Source: Saccharothrix sp. NRRL B-16348
GTDB taxonomy: Bacteria > Actinomycetota > Actinomycetes > Mycobacteriales > Pseudonocardiaceae
Assembly (NCBI RefSeq): GCF_001280085.1
Contig: NZ_LGED01000250.1
Coordinates: 1 to 38,967, forward strand
Direction: 5' to 3'
Length of the DNA stretch: 38,967 nucleotides
The notes beneath the pieces are model-generated. The model searched no databases. It was given only the letters and a program-made list of their open reading frames with translations, and was not told the DNA's origin. Shown here in pieces: positions 1-8,450 of this stretch. Each line of letters opens with the position of its first letter. The stretch's first letter is position 1. Position numbers and translations under genes: made by a program.

Positions 1-480
1 TTGGGCGCGACGGAGTTCCGGTACACCGTCGACGGCGTCACCACCGCCGTGCCGGTCGGACCGGACGGCACGGCGACCATCCGCTGGACCCCCGCGCACA
101 ACGGGGACCAGCGGTTCGAGGTGACCACCCGCACCGCGGCAGGGCTGGTGTCCAGCCCCACCGCCTACGGGTTCCACGTCGTCGACGTGCCCGCGGTGAC
201 GTCGGAGGAGTACCCGGAGGGCTACCACTTCGTCCCGGTGGGCACGCCGGGCACGTTCACCTTCTCCCCGGGCCGACCGGGTGTGGTGGAGTACACCTAC
301 CGCTTCGACCTCGACTACCAGCCGGGCGAGGAGCACACGGTGGCCGCGACGGACGGCACGGCGAGCATCACGTTCGCCCCGCCGGCCTACGGCGATTACG
401 TCCTGCACGTGACGGCGCGCACCGCGGACGGCTCGACGTCGGTCACGGTTGAGCACGAGTTCACGGTCTGGGAGCCGTAA
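1..480 (+). CDS. C-terminal fragment of an Ig-like repeat surface/secreted protein (partial)
   Basis: The reading frame is open to the left edge of the window, so this is the 3' end of a longer gene and its true start is not visible. The 159 visible residues hold two similar beta-sandwich-like units of about 75 to 90 residues. Each has a Y-x-F/V-D core strand, a DGTA-x-I segment and an F/L-x-V-x-ART-A-x-G closing strand. This pattern is typical of bacterial Ig-like or fibronectin-like modules strung along cell-surface or secreted proteins, where they act as spacers or adhesion units. No catalytic domain, sortase signal or membrane anchor is visible in this part. The function of the full protein cannot be inferred. 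A terminator-like hairpin follows at 497-528. Confidence 0.7.
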   Translation: MGATEFRYTVDGVTTAVPVGPDGTATIRWTPAHNGDQRFEVTTRTAAGLVSSPTAYGFHVVDVPAVTSEEYPEGYHFVPVGTPGTFTFSPGRPGVVEYTYRFDLDYQPGEEHTVAATDGTASITFAPPAYGDYVLHVTARTADGSTSVTVEHEFTVWEP

Positions 481-496
481 GACTGATCGGGTGACA

Positions 497-528
497 AGGT
501 GGGCCGTCCGGCATCCGGCGGCCCACCT
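497..528 (+). terminator. Hairpin terminator after the Ig-like gene
   Basis: Perfect 10-bp inverted repeat AGGTGGGCCG / CGGCCCACCT with a 12-base loop that itself contains CCGG twice. It starts 17 bases past the stop codon at 480. There is no T tract, as is usual for actinomycete terminators. Confidence 0.7.
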
Positions 529-553
529 GCGGTTTCACGTCACCCAGTTGGGG

Positions 554-567
554 CTACCCACCGGTAG
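554..567. promoter_or_regulatory. Inverted repeat upstream of the acyl-CoA dehydrogenase; candidate operator
   Basis: CTACC-N4-GGTAG lies about 160 bases before the acyl-CoA dehydrogenase start, in the 250-base gene-free gap 481-729. TetR-type regulators of fatty-acid genes often use short inverted repeats like this, but no such regulator is adjacent. The assignment is therefore only a candidate. The rest of the gap shows the terminator and the ribosome site, nothing else clear. Confidence 0.3.
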
Positions 568-729
568 TAACGTGGGACCCCCATCCGCGAGGTCGCGTCG
601 GTCGTTCGCGACTCATCTCCCGGCGATCACGCTTTTCGACCGTCGGGGAAATCAGGCGCGTGCGGTCGGCTTCCAGGCGACCTCGCCCGCCGTCTGCGGA
701 GCAGCGGCAACCCGACACGGAGGTCAGCG

Positions 730-2619
730 ATGACCCAGGTGGATCCCGATCGGCACGTCGACGAGCGCACCGCACGCAAGGTCGCCGAACAGGCCCGCGA
801 GACCCGGTGGCGCCACCCCAGCTTCGGTCGTGAGCTGTTCCTCGGCCACTTCCGCCTCGACCTCATCCACCCGCACCCCAGCGGCTCGGCCGAGGACCGC
901 GAGCGCGGCGAGACCTTCCTCGCCGCCCTGCGCGAGTTCTGCGAGCACACCGTGGACGGCGCGGCCATCGAGCGCGACGCCCTCATCCCCGACCACGTGC
1001 TGACCGGCCTCAAGCAGCTCGGCGCGTTCGGCATGAAGATCAAGCGCGAGTACGGCGGCCTCGGCCTGTCCCAGGTCTACTACAACCGGGCGTTGATGAT
1101 GGTCGGCTCGGTCAGCCCCGCGCTGGGCGCGATGCTGTCCGCGCACCAGTCGATCGGCGTGCCGCAGCCGTTGGCGCTGTTCGGCACGGACGAGCAGAAG
1201 CAGAAGTACCTGCCCCGCTGCGCGACCGGCGCGATCAGCGCGTTCCTGCTCACCGAGCCGGACGTGGGCAGCGACCCGGCCCGCCTCGGCACCACGGCCA
1301 CGCCCACCGACGACGGCTACGTGCTCGACGGCGTGAAGCTGTGGACAACGAACGGCGTGGTGGCCGACCTGCTGGTGGTGATGGCGCAGGTGCCGGGCAA
1401 GGGCATCAGCGCGTTCGTGGTCGAGGGCGACTCACCGGGCATCACGGTGGAGAACCGCAACGAGTTCATGGGCCTGCGCGGCCTGGAGAACGGCGTCACC
1501 CGGTTCCACCAGGTCCACGTGCCCAAGGCCAACCTCATCGGCAAGGAGGGCATGGGGCTCAAGATCGCGCTCACCACGCTCAACACCGGCCGGCTGTCGT
1601 TGCCCGCCCTGTGCGCGGGCGCGGCGAAGTGGTGCCTGAAGATCGCCCGCGAGTGGTCGGCGCACCGCGTCCAGTGGGGCCTGCCGATCGGCAAGCACGA
1701 GGCCATCGCGGGCAAGGTCGCCCACATCGCGGCGACCGCCTACGCGCTGGAGGCCGTGCTCGACCTGTCCAGCGAGCTGGCCGACGCGGGCGGGCACGAC
1801 ATCCGCATCGAGGCCGCGCTGGCGAAGCTCTACGGCTCGGAGATGGCGTGCCTGGTCGCGGACGAGCTGGTGCAGCTGCGCGGCGGGCGCGGCTACGAGA
1901 CCGCGGCGTCCATGGCTGCCCGCGGCGAACGCGGCGTGCCCGCCGAGCAGGTGCTGCGCGACCTGCGGATCAACCGGATCTTCGAGGGCTCGACCGAGAT
2001 CATGCACCTGCTGATCGCACGCGAGGCGGTGGACGCGCACCTCGCCGTCGCCGGGGACATCATCGACCCGGAGGCGGACACCAAGCGCAAGGCGCAGGCG
2101 CTGGCCAGGGCGGGCGGGTTCTACGCGAAGTGGCTGCCCACGCTGGTGGTCGGCAAGGGCCAGGTGCCGCGCGCCTACGCCGAGTTCGGGCCGCTGGCCG
2201 GGCACCTGCGGTTCGTCGAGCGGTCCAGCCGCAAGCTGGCCAGGCAGACGTTCTACGCGATGTCGCGCTGGCAGGGCCGGCTGGAGCGCAAGCAGCGGTT
2301 CCTGGCGCGGATCGTCGACATCGGCGCGGAGCTGTTCGCGATCAGCGCGGCGTGCGTGAAGGCGGCGGCGGACGGCGACCGGGCGGTGGAGCTCGCGGAC
2401 GCGTTCGCGGCGCAGGCACGGGTGCGGGTGGACGAGCTGTTCGACCGGTTGTGGCGCAACTCCGACGACTCGGACGCGGCGTTGGCGCGGCACGTCCTCG
2501 ACGGCCGGTTCACGTGGCTCGAAGAGGGGGTGCTCGACCCGTCCAGCCCCGGGCCGTGGATCGCGGACTCGACGCACCGGGCGTCCACCGCGGCGGACGT
2601 CCACCGCAAGACGCCGTAG
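730..2619 (+). CDS. Acyl-CoA dehydrogenase, long FadE-type
   Basis: Predicted FAD-dependent acyl-CoA dehydrogenase (629 aa), catalysing alpha,beta-desaturation of acyl-CoA thioesters in the cytoplasm. The N-terminal helical domain is followed by the mid-domain signature LLTEPDVGSDPARLG and W-T-T-N-G, then a C-terminal helical domain with RGGRGYET and RINRIFEGSTEIMHLLI. The Glu in FEG is at the usual catalytic-base position. About 190 residues follow this motif, making the protein longer than the usual 380 to 400 aa; such C-terminal extensions occur in long FadE-type enzymes. The ATG at 730 follows GGAGG at 719-723 with good spacing. It is monocistronic and closed by two hairpins. Substrate length cannot be told from sequence. 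Confidence 0.9.
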   Translation: MTQVDPDRHVDERTARKVAEQARETRWRHPSFGRELFLGHFRLDLIHPHPSGSAEDRERGETFLAALREFCEHTVDGAAIERDALIPDHVLTGLKQLGAFGMKIKREYGGLGLSQVYYNRALMMVGSVSPALGAMLSAHQSIGVPQPLALFGTDEQKQKYLPRCATGAISAFLLTEPDVGSDPARLGTTATPTDDGYVLDGVKLWTTNGVVADLLVVMAQVPGKGISAFVVEGDSPGITVENRNEFMGLRGLENGVTRFHQVHVPKANLIGKEGMGLKIALTTLNTGRLSLPALCAGAAKWCLKIAREWSAHRVQWGLPIGKHEAIAGKVAHIAATAYALEAVLDLSSELADAGGHDIRIEAALAKLYGSEMACLVADELVQLRGGRGYETAASMAARGERGVPAEQVLRDLRINRIFEGSTEIMHLLIAREAVDAHLAVAGDIIDPEADTKRKAQALARAGGFYAKWLPTLVVGKGQVPRAYAEFGPLAGHLRFVERSSRKLARQTFYAMSRWQGRLERKQRFLARIVDIGAELFAISAACVKAAADGDRAVELADAFAAQARVRVDELFDRLWRNSDDSDAALARHVLDGRFTWLEEGVLDPSSPGPWIADSTHRASTAADVHRKTP

Positions 2620-2630
2620 CGGGCGTTGTA

Positions 2631-2670
2631 CACGGGGCAGGTGTTTGCGGGCGCGGGCACCTGCCCCGTG
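2631..2670 (+). terminator. Terminator of the acyl-CoA dehydrogenase gene
   Basis: Perfect 13-bp stem CACGGGGCAGGTG / CACCTGCCCCGTG with a 14-base loop, 12 bases after the stop codon. Confidence 0.8.
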
Positions 2671-2675
2671 GCACG

Positions 2676-2714
2676 GTCGAAAGGGGACCACGTCCCCCGT
2701 ACTCCCCTTTCGAC
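2676..2714. terminator. Second tandem hairpin
   Basis: Perfect 12-bp stem GTCGAAAGGGGA / TCCCCTTTCGAC with a 15-base loop, 5 bases beyond the previous hairpin. It may be a back-up terminator, or a structure belonging to the small transcript proposed at 2720-2859. Confidence 0.55.
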
Positions 2715-2763
2715 TCCCCTTCTAACAACGGAAGGACACACACCCTCCAGGAGGAGGTAACGC

Positions 2764-2859
2764 GTGACGCTACGTCATTACTGGCGAGTTGAGACTTGCG
2801 ACGTTCGAGTGAATCACCAGGTGAGAGCCACTCGACTACTCTGCGGGAGTTCTCAGTGA
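2764..2859 (+). CDS. Candidate 31-residue ORF with a very strong ribosome site (leader peptide or structured RNA)
   Basis: A GTG at 2764 is preceded by AGGAGGAGGTAA with a 3-base gap, the strongest Shine-Dalgarno site in the window. The frame encodes 31 residues beginning M-T-L-R-H-Y-W-R-V-E, has Cys at positions 12 and 27, and ends at TGA 2857-2859. It converges on the ROK gene and overlaps its last bases. Only about half of its codons end in G or C, unlike all neighbours, so it may be a regulatory leader or RNA rather than a functional protein. The coding strand folds: TCGAGTG 2805-2811 pairs with CACTCGA 2829-2835, and TCAC 2814-2817 with GTGA 2821-2824. No co-directional gene follows. I do not recognise a family. 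Confidence 0.35.
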   Translation: MTLRHYWRVETCDVRVNHQVRATRLLCGSSQ

Positions 2860-4040
2860 GTCACCGCACCTCGGCGGTCGAACACGAGGTCGCGCGCCGA
2901 CCGGAGCCCCATCGCGATGGCGCCGCTGAGCACCGCGCCGTCACCCAGCTCGCCCGCCACGATCCGCGGCACGAGCGGCGTCATCCGCCGCAACGCGGCC
3001 TCCATCGGCTCCTGGAGCAGGTCGGTGTTGCTGCCGATGCCGCCGCCGAGCACCACCAGCTCGGGGTCGACCACCGCCACCACCGACGCCACCACGAACG
3101 CCAGCCGCTCGGCCTCGTCCCGCACCGCGAGCAGCGCCCGCTCGTCACCGGCCTTCGCCGCGGCGAACACCTCGCGCGCCGACCGCGCCACCAGGCCGCG
3201 CTGCTTCGCCAGCGCCACCACGGACTCCGCCGCCGCGGCCGCCTCGACCTGGCCGCGCTGCCGTCCGTCCTCTTCGGACTGACCGGTGTAGGGCAGGTAG
3301 CCCACCTCGCCCGCCGCGCCGTGCGCGCCGCGGAACAACCGGCCGTCCACCACGATCCCCATGCCGATCCCGGTGCCGACGGTGATGCACACGAACACCT
3401 CGGCGTCACGTGCCACGCCGTGCGCCTGCTCGCCCACGGCGGCCAGGTTCGCGTCGTTCTCCACGACCAGGTCCGGACCGAGTTCGGCTTCCAGGTCGTC
3501 CAGCAGGCCCGGTCGTTCCCAGCCGGGCAGGTTCGGCGCGTGGCGCAGGGTCCGGTCGCGCGGATCGGGCACGCCCGGCGTGCCGACGACCTTCACCACC
3601 AGGTCCGCGAGCGACAGCCCCGCGTCGGCCACCGTGCGCTCGGCCAGCTCCCGCACCGTGCGGACCAGCGCCGTCGCCGAACGGCACCGGTTGCGCTCGT
3701 CGGACCGCGCGATCACCGAACCGGCCAGGTCCGCCACCGCCACCCGGATCCGCTGCCTGCCGATGTCGACGCCGAGCACGTGCCCCGCCGCGGGGTTCGG
3801 CTCGTAGACCACGGCCGACCGGCCCGGACCCGTCGACGTGCGGCCGATGGGGCGCACCAGGCCGTGCTGCTCCAAGTCGAGCAGCGCTTGGCCCACGGTC
3901 GGCTTCGACAAGCCGGTGTCCTTGGCGATCCGCGGCCTGGTCGACGGACCTCCCACCCGCAGGCGGTCGAGCACCGCGCGCTGGTTCAGCACGCGCATCC
4001 CCGCGGGGGTGCCCACCTGGGGCGAGTTCGGGGCCGTCAC
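2853..4040 (-). CDS. ROK-family transcriptional repressor lacking the zinc motif
   Basis: Sugar-responsive ROK regulator (395 aa). An N-terminal winged helix is at about residues 15-80 (VLDRLRVGGPSTRPRIAK, then GLSKPTVGQALLDLEQ). The ROK sugar-kinase-like domain follows, with VLGVDIGRQRIRVAVADL, VENDANLAA, TVGTGIGMGIVVDG and GAHGAAGEVGYLPY. The usual Cys-x-Cys-Gly-x-x-Gly-Cys zinc cluster after the EVG segment is absent; only the trailing GQVE glutamate remains. Start GTG 4040 has no Shine-Dalgarno site, but TACACT (4049-4054) sits 8 bases upstream, fitting a leaderless mRNA. It is divergent from the GH92 mannosidase gene and probably controls it in response to mannose or a related sugar (inference). 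GTG 4040 is the best start. Confidence 0.88.
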   Translation of the reverse strand: MTAPNSPQVGTPAGMRVLNQRAVLDRLRVGGPSTRPRIAKDTGLSKPTVGQALLDLEQHGLVRPIGRTSTGPGRSAVVYEPNPAAGHVLGVDIGRQRIRVAVADLAGSVIARSDERNRCRSATALVRTVRELAERTVADAGLSLADLVVKVVGTPGVPDPRDRTLRHAPNLPGWERPGLLDDLEAELGPDLVVENDANLAAVGEQAHGVARDAEVFVCITVGTGIGMGIVVDGRLFRGAHGAAGEVGYLPYTGQSEEDGRQRGQVEAAAAAESVVALAKQRGLVARSAREVFAAAKAGDERALLAVRDEAERLAFVVASVVAVVDPELVVLGGGIGSNTDLLQEPMEAALRRMTPLVPRIVAGELGDGAVLSGAIAMGLRSARDLVFDRRGAVTH

Positions 4041-4108
4041 GGGGAGTGAGTGTAGATCGGGTGGAGCAGCGTCCGGACAGGCTTGCGGACAAGATGGGGG
4101 ACCACCCT

Positions 4109-4122
4109 TGACAACGATGTCA
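4109..4122. promoter_or_regulatory. Candidate ROK operator overlapping a -35-like TTGACA
   Basis: TGACA-ACGA-TGTCA is a near-perfect palindrome in the divergent gap between the ROK repressor (4040) and GH92 (4178). Its left arm forms part of TTGACA (4108-4113) on the plus strand, about 65 bases before the GH92 start. I could not find a good -10 at 16-18 bp spacing, so the promoter call is weaker than the palindrome. Confidence 0.5.
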
Positions 4123-4177
4123 GGTGCCCCCTTTGCTTCGCTAAAGATCGGGTCGGTTCAGGCGGAAGGCGTGCGCA

Positions 4178-7100
4178 ATGGGGCACATGCGGGGCAGGAG
4201 ATCGCTGGTGGTCGTCTCGACCATCGCACTGGCGCTGGGGAGCGTGGGAGGCTGGTCGTCCGCGACCGCCGCACCGGGGGAGCCAACCGTGAGCGAGACG
4301 CTCTTCGCCTCGTCGTTCGAGGACGGGCAGCCGCAGCCGACCTGGTCGAGCACCGTGGAGACCGGCCCGGACGGCACGCCGAAGACCTCGGGCGTCAACG
4401 GCTCGGACTCCACCGGCATCCCCGGCAACGTCACCGACCGCGTGGTCGACGTCGTCGCCAACTCCGAGCACACCGGCGCCGGCGAGGTGGCCGGCAACCT
4501 GGTCGACGGCAACGTGTCGTCGAAGTGGCTCACGTTCACGCCGACCGGCTGGGCGCGGTTCACCTTCGCCGAGCCCGTCGCGGTCAAGCGCTACGCCATG
4601 TCGTCGGCCAACGACGCGCCCGAGCGCGACCCGAAGGACTGGACGCTGCGGGGCTCCCACGACGGCACGACGTGGACCCCGCTCGACGCCCGCGCCGGCG
4701 AGGCGTTCGCCGAGCGGTTCCAGACCAAGGTCTACGACCTGGCCAACACCGAGGCGTTCAGGCACTACCAGCTCGACATCTCCGCGACCGCGGGCGCCGT
4801 GGACCTCATCCAGCTGGCCGAGGTGCAGTTCTCCGACGGCTCCACCACCCCGCCGGCGAAGAACATGCGCACCACCGTGGGCAACGGCGCCAACGGCGGG
4901 TACAACGCCAAGGCGGGCGCCGGGTTCACCGGCGTGAAGGCGTTGCGGTACCAGGGGACGCACGTCGCCGAGGGCCGCGGCTACTCGTACAACAAGGTCT
5001 TCGAGGTCGATATCCCGGTCACGTCGACCACCGAGCTGTCGTACCTGATCTTCCCGTCGTTCACCACGGACGACCTGAACTACCCGGCCACGTTCGTGTC
5101 GCTCGACCTCGCGTTCGCCGACGGCACCTACCTCAGCGACCTCGGCGCACGCGACCAGCACGGGTTCGAGCTGTCACCGCGCGGCCAGGGCGCGGCGAAG
5201 TCGCTCTACACCAACCAGTGGAACCGGATCGCGTCGGTGATCGGCGCGGTGGCCGCGGGCAAGACGATCAAGCGGATCCTGGTGGCGTACGACAACCCGA
5301 AGGGGCCGGCCGGTTTCAACGGCTGGGTCGACGACGTCGTGGTCAAGTCCGCGCCGGTCGTGGTGGACCGGCCGCGCCCGTCGGACTGGGTGCTGACCAA
5401 CCGGGGCACGAACTCCAGCGGCTCGTTCTCGCGCGGCAACAACTTCCCGGCCACCGCCGTGCCGCACGGCTTCAACTTCTGGTCGCCCATGACCAATGCG
5501 GGCTCGATCAGCTGGCTCTACGAGTACGCGAAGAACAACGACCGGAACAACCTGCCGACGTTGCAGGCGTTCACCGCGAGCCACGAGCCGAGCCCGTGGA
5601 TGGGTGACCGGCAGACGTTCCAGGTGATGCCGTCCACCGGCACGCCGACCGCCGACCGGGCGTTGCGCGCGCTGCCGTTCAAGCACGAGAACGAGACCGC
5701 TCGGGCGCACTACTACGGCGTGCGGTTCGAGAACGGGATGCGCACCGAGATCGCGCCGACCGACCACGCCGCGCTGTTCCGCTTCACGTTCGTCGACGAC
5801 ACCTCGAACCTGGTGTTCGACAACGTCAACAACAGCGGCGGGCTCACGCTCGACCCGGCGTCCGGCGTGGTGACGGGCTTCTCCGACGTCAAGAGCGGCT
5901 TGTCGACCGGCGCGACGCGGCTGTTCGTGTACGGCGTGGTGGACAAGCCGGTCCTCTCCAGCGGTCGGCTCACCGACGCCGGCCGGAACGACGTGGCGGG
6001 CTTCTTCCAGTTCGACACGTCCGGCGACAAGACCGTGACGATGAAGATCGCCACGTCGTTGCTCAGCGTCGACCAGGCGAAGCGCAACCTGGACCTCGAA
6101 GTGTCCACTTCGGACACGTTCGACTCGGTGCGCGAGCGGGCTCAGCAGGCGTGGGACCGGGTGCTGGGCATGGTCGAGGTGGAAGGCGCGTCGGAGGACC
6201 AGCTGACCACGCTGTACTCCAACCTCTACCGGCTCTACCTCTACCCCAACTCGGGCTTCGAGAACACCGGCACCGCCGACGCGCCCAAGTACCAGTACGC
6301 GTCGCCCGTGCAGCCCTCCGGACCGTCCACGCCGACGCACACCGGCGCGAAGGTCGTCGACGGGAAGGTCTACGTCAACAACGGGTTCTGGGACACCTAC
6401 CGGACCACGTGGCCCGCGTACAGCCTGTTGACGCCCGGCAAGGCGGCCGAGCTGGCGGACGGGTTCGTGCAGCAGTACCGGGACGGCGGCTGGATCTCGC
6501 GCTGGTCGTCGCCCGGCTACGCGAACCTGATGACCGGCACGAGCTCCGACGTGGCGTTCGCGGACGCGTTCGTGAAGGGCGTCGACCTGCCGGACGCCAA
6601 GGCGGCCTTCGAGGCGGCGGTGAAGAACGCGACGGTCGCGCCGCCGAACGCGGGCGTCGGCCGCAAGGGCCTGGACACCTCGATCTTCACCGGCTACACG
6701 TCCACCGCCACCGGCGAGGGCATGTCGTGGGCGATCGAGGGCTACGTCAACGACTACGGCATCGCGAACATGGCCCGCGCGCTGCACGAGAAGACCGGCG
6801 AGGCGCAGTACGAGGCGGCACACGAGTACTTCTCGAACCGCGCGCAGAACTACATCCACATGTTCGACCCGTCGACGGGCTTCTTCCAGGGGCGCAACCC
6901 CGACGGCACGTGGCGCGTGCCCACCGACGAGTACGACCCGCGCGAGTGGGGCCACGACTACACCGAGACCGACGGCTGGAACATGGCGTTCTCGGTGCCG
7001 CACGACGGGCAGGGCCTGGCCAACCTGTACGGCGGCCGGGACGGGTTGGCGAAGAAGCTGGACGAGTTCTTCGCCACGCCGGAGACGGCGAAGTTCCCCG

Positions 7101-8443
7101 GCTCGTACGGCGGCGTGATCCACGAGATGACCGAGGCGCGCGACGTGCGGATGGGGCAGCTGGGCCACTCCAACCAGGTGTCGCACCACATCACGTACAT
7201 GTACGACTACGCCGGTCAGCCGTGGAAGACGCAGGAGAAGGTCCGCGAGATCCTGTCCCGGCTCTACCTGGGCAGCGAGATCGGCCAGGGCTACCCCGGC
7301 GACGAGGACAACGGCGAGCAGTCGGCGTGGTGGCTGTTCAGCGCCATGGGCTTCTACCCGCTGCAGATGGGCAACTCGTCGTACGCGATCGGGTCGCCGC
7401 TGTTCAAGAAGCTGACCGTGCACCTGGAGAACGGGCGCTCGCTCGTCATCAACGCGCCGGCCAACTCGGCGGAGAACATCTACGTGCAGTCGTTGAAGGT
7501 CAACGGGAAGAAGTGGGACAAGTCGCACCTGCCGCACGCGGAGATCGCGGCCGGTGGCGTGCTGGACTTCGAGATGGGGTCGTCGCCGTCGCGGTGGGCC
7601 ACGGGTCCGGACGCCGCGCCGCCGTCGTTGACCACGGGTTCCGCGGCTCCCGCGCCACTGCGCGACGTGACGCTGTCCGGGACGGTGACCGGCGCCCCGG
7701 CGGAGCTGGTGGACAACACGTCGCAGACGTCCGGCGCGCTGTCGTGGTTGCAGGTGGACCTGCCGTCGAAGAAGGAGAGCGCTTCGTTCTACACGTTGAC
7801 GTCGGGCAAGGGCGCCGGCGACCCGACGTCGTGGATGCTGAAGGGCTCGTACGACGGGACGAACTGGTCCACTGTGGACGAGCGGTCCGGTGAGGCGTTC
7901 GCGTGGCGGCAGCAGACGCGGGCGTTCAAGATCGCCCGGCCGGGGCACTACCAGCACTACCGGCTGGAGTTCCCGGGCGCGGCGACGCTGGCCGAGTTCG
8001 AGCTGCTGGCCAAGCCGTTCGTGACGTGCTCGACCTCGGTGACCGGTGAGCACGTCGGGGCGTTGCGCGTGGAGTCGGGCGTGACGTGCGTGGACGGCGC
8101 CACCGTGACCGGTCCGGTGACGGTGGCGGCGGGCGCGTCGCTGTACGTGTTCGGCGGGACGGTCGAGGGTCCGGTGAACGCGACCGGCGCGGCGGCGGTC
8201 GTGCTGGTGGGTACGGCGGTCGGCGGTCCGGTGAACGTGACCGGGACGTCCGGTGAGCTGTCGCTGGAACGGGTGTCCGTCGGCGGGCCCGTGCGACTGG
8301 TCGACAACAAGGGCGGCACGGTCGTCGCGGGCAACACCGTCGGCGGGCCGCTGTCGTGCACCGGGAGCGACCCCGCACCGGTGAACAACGGATGGGTGAA
8401 CTCGGCGAGCGGGCCCAAGACGGGTCAGTGCGCCGGGCTGTAG
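4178..8443 (+). CDS. Secreted GH92 alpha-mannosidase with discoidin-like modules and a repeat tail
   Basis: Very large secreted glycoside hydrolase (1421 aa). A signal peptide (RGRRSLVVVSTIALAL, likely cleaved after ATA near residue 31) is followed by a jelly-roll module at about 85-225 resembling F5/8-type carbohydrate-binding domains. The GH92 catalytic region spans about 410-1130: TNSSGSFSRGNNFPATAVPH, then YTETDGWN with likely acid Glu930, then GYPGDEDNG (Asp1042/Asp1044, likely base and calcium environment) and SAWWLFSAMGFYPL. GH92 enzymes are inverting, calcium-dependent exo-alpha-mannosidases acting mostly on alpha-1,2/1,3-mannosides of yeast mannan and N-glycans. A second discoidin-like module (about 1185-1285) resembles the first. 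The last 130 residues carry five V-x-GP(V/L) repeats, like a short beta-solenoid, plus spaced cysteines. The ATG at 4178 follows GGCGGAAGG. The substrate linkage is inferred. Confidence 0.92.
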   Translation: MGHMRGRRSLVVVSTIALALGSVGGWSSATAAPGEPTVSETLFASSFEDGQPQPTWSSTVETGPDGTPKTSGVNGSDSTGIPGNVTDRVVDVVANSEHTGAGEVAGNLVDGNVSSKWLTFTPTGWARFTFAEPVAVKRYAMSSANDAPERDPKDWTLRGSHDGTTWTPLDARAGEAFAERFQTKVYDLANTEAFRHYQLDISATAGAVDLIQLAEVQFSDGSTTPPAKNMRTTVGNGANGGYNAKAGAGFTGVKALRYQGTHVAEGRGYSYNKVFEVDIPVTSTTELSYLIFPSFTTDDLNYPATFVSLDLAFADGTYLSDLGARDQHGFELSPRGQGAAKSLYTNQWNRIASVIGAVAAGKTIKRILVAYDNPKGPAGFNGWVDDVVVKSAPVVVDRPRPSDWVLTNRGTNSSGSFSRGNNFPATAVPHGFNFWSPMTNAGSISWLYEYAKNNDRNNLPTLQAFTASHEPSPWMGDRQTFQVMPSTGTPTADRALRALPFKHENETARAHYYGVRFENGMRTEIAPTDHAALFRFTFVDDTSNLVFDNVNNSGGLTLDPASGVVTGFSDVKSGLSTGATRLFVYGVVDKPVLSSGRLTDAGRNDVAGFFQFDTSGDKTVTMKIATSLLSVDQAKRNLDLEVSTSDTFDSVRERAQQAWDRVLGMVEVEGASEDQLTTLYSNLYRLYLYPNSGFENTGTADAPKYQYASPVQPSGPSTPTHTGAKVVDGKVYVNNGFWDTYRTTWPAYSLLTPGKAAELADGFVQQYRDGGWISRWSSPGYANLMTGTSSDVAFADAFVKGVDLPDAKAAFEAAVKNATVAPPNAGVGRKGLDTSIFTGYTSTATGEGMSWAIEGYVNDYGIANMARALHEKTGEAQYEAAHEYFSNRAQNYIHMFDPSTGFFQGRNPDGTWRVPTDEYDPREWGHDYTETDGWNMAFSVPHDGQGLANLYGGRDGLAKKLDEFFATPETAKFPGSYGGVIHEMTEARDVRMGQLGHSNQVSHHITYMYDYAGQPWKTQEKVREILSRLYLGSEIGQGYPGDEDNGEQSAWWLFSAMGFYPLQMGNSSYAIGSPLFKKLTVHLENGRSLVINAPANSAENIYVQSLKVNGKKWDKSHLPHAEIAAGGVLDFEMGSSPSRWATGPDAAPPSLTTGSAAPAPLRDVTLSGTVTGAPAELVDNTSQTSGALSWLQVDLPSKKESASFYTLTSGKGAGDPTSWMLKGSYDGTNWSTVDERSGEAFAWRQQTRAFKIARPGHYQHYRLEFPGAATLAEFELLAKPFVTCSTSVTGEHVGALRVESGVTCVDGATVTGPVTVAAGASLYVFGGTVEGPVNATGAAAVVLVGTAVGGPVNVTGTSGELSLERVSVGGPVRLVDNKGGTVVAGNTVGGPLSCTGSDPAPVNNGWVNSASGPKTGQCAGL

Positions 8444-8450
8444 GTCGTCG

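Noticed and set aside
1341..2792. Plus-strand 483-codon frame inside the acyl-CoA dehydrogenase
   Set aside because: Low-complexity Arg/Gly/Ala-rich shadow; the real gene in another frame has full domain support.
5174..8053. Minus-strand 959-codon open frame
   Set aside because: It lies antisense inside GH92, has Arg/Val/His-rich composition without domains, and arises from the high GC content.
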